Shown here: one piece after another, positions 57,004 through 57,018 of the stretch
How positions within the stretch are numbered: position 1 is the first letter of the stretch
How the letters are laid out: every line of letters starts with the position of its first letter
DNA from: Holophagales bacterium
GTDB taxonomy: Bacteria; Acidobacteriota; Thermoanaerobaculia; UBA5066
Length of the DNA: 57,018 bases
NCBI GenBank assembly: GCA_016716705.1
Contig: JADJVF010000025.1
Coordinates: 1-57,018, forward strand
Reading direction: 5' to 3'
Position numbers and translations under genes: made by a program
Notes under the pieces: model-generated
What the model was told of the DNA's origin: nothing
What the model saw: only the letters and a program-made list of their open reading frames with translations
Database searches by the model: none

Positions 57004-57018
57004 ACAGCCGTCTAACCC
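57004..57018 (+). repeat. direct repeat copy 2, at the window edge
   Basis: A second exact ACAGCCGTCTAACCC, with core heptamer at 57010-57016. The window ends with this repeat, so what follows cannot be seen. Confidence 0.55.

Overview
The window is about 57 kb of very GC-rich bacterial chromosome. The genes are densely packed and mostly grouped in operons. The mix suggests a chemotrophic, probably facultatively or strictly anaerobic, Gram-negative bacterium: a group 3d NAD-linked [NiFe] hydrogenase, an NrfD-type membrane complex with c-type haems, an EtfAB system with a membrane Fe-S oxidoreductase, tricorn and M16 peptidases, and long low-complexity secreted proteins. Acidobacteriota or a neighbouring phylum is my best guess, but this is inference from gene content and not from a marker gene.

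Layout. 1-9.0 kb (minus strand): one long operon that starts with a FadR-type GntR regulator and runs through an AGPS-like FAD oxidase, FAD-dependent glycerol-3-phosphate dehydrogenase, an FGGY kinase, isocitrate dehydrogenase kinase/phosphatase (aceK) and isocitrate dehydrogenase (icd), ending in an intrinsic terminator. A FadR-like operator lies just upstream of the regulator. 9.2-13.7 kb: an RsbRD-like protein, then a tesA/ybbA/ybbP-type cluster (SGNH hydrolase diverging from an ABC exporter). 13.7-18.1 kb: a DUF885-like metallopeptidase with an OPT oligopeptide transporter, and an HD-domain protein. 18.1-23.1 kb: a poly-G tract, then hoxEFUYH. 23.4-32.8 kb: a Tat-exported Ntn hydrolase, an M16 peptidase, two small membrane/FHA proteins and a tricorn protease.

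32.8-38.9 kb is the most coherent unit. An AT-richer control region with a near-consensus sigma54 promoter precedes an Fe-S protein, an NrfD-type membrane protein fused to a triheme cytochrome domain, a histidine kinase whose periplasmic domain carries c-haem motifs, its NtrC-type sigma54 activator, and a translationally coupled archaemetzincin. The unit looks like a quinone/cytochrome electron-transfer complex that controls its own synthesis through a haem-based redox sensor.

38.9-46.4 kb (minus strand): zinc alcohol dehydrogenase, a sulfatase-fold/TPR membrane protein, tRNA-Gly(GCC) with its terminator, a large secreted propeller/repeat protein and yraN. 46.4-53.2 kb: small proteins, an Etf-linked Fe-S oxidoreductase, a second secreted protein and etfBA. 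53.4-57 kb: the SOS mutagenesis genes imuA and imuB run directly into an integron-type tyrosine recombinase (intI). After a terminator-like structure the window ends in a lower-GC segment with two 15-bp direct repeats containing the integron core heptamer GTCTAAC.

Quality caveat. At least 15 single-base frame breaks fall inside otherwise well-conserved genes, mostly in G/C runs, and the conserved protein continues at once in another frame. I treat these as probable sequence errors and annotate the genes as whole.
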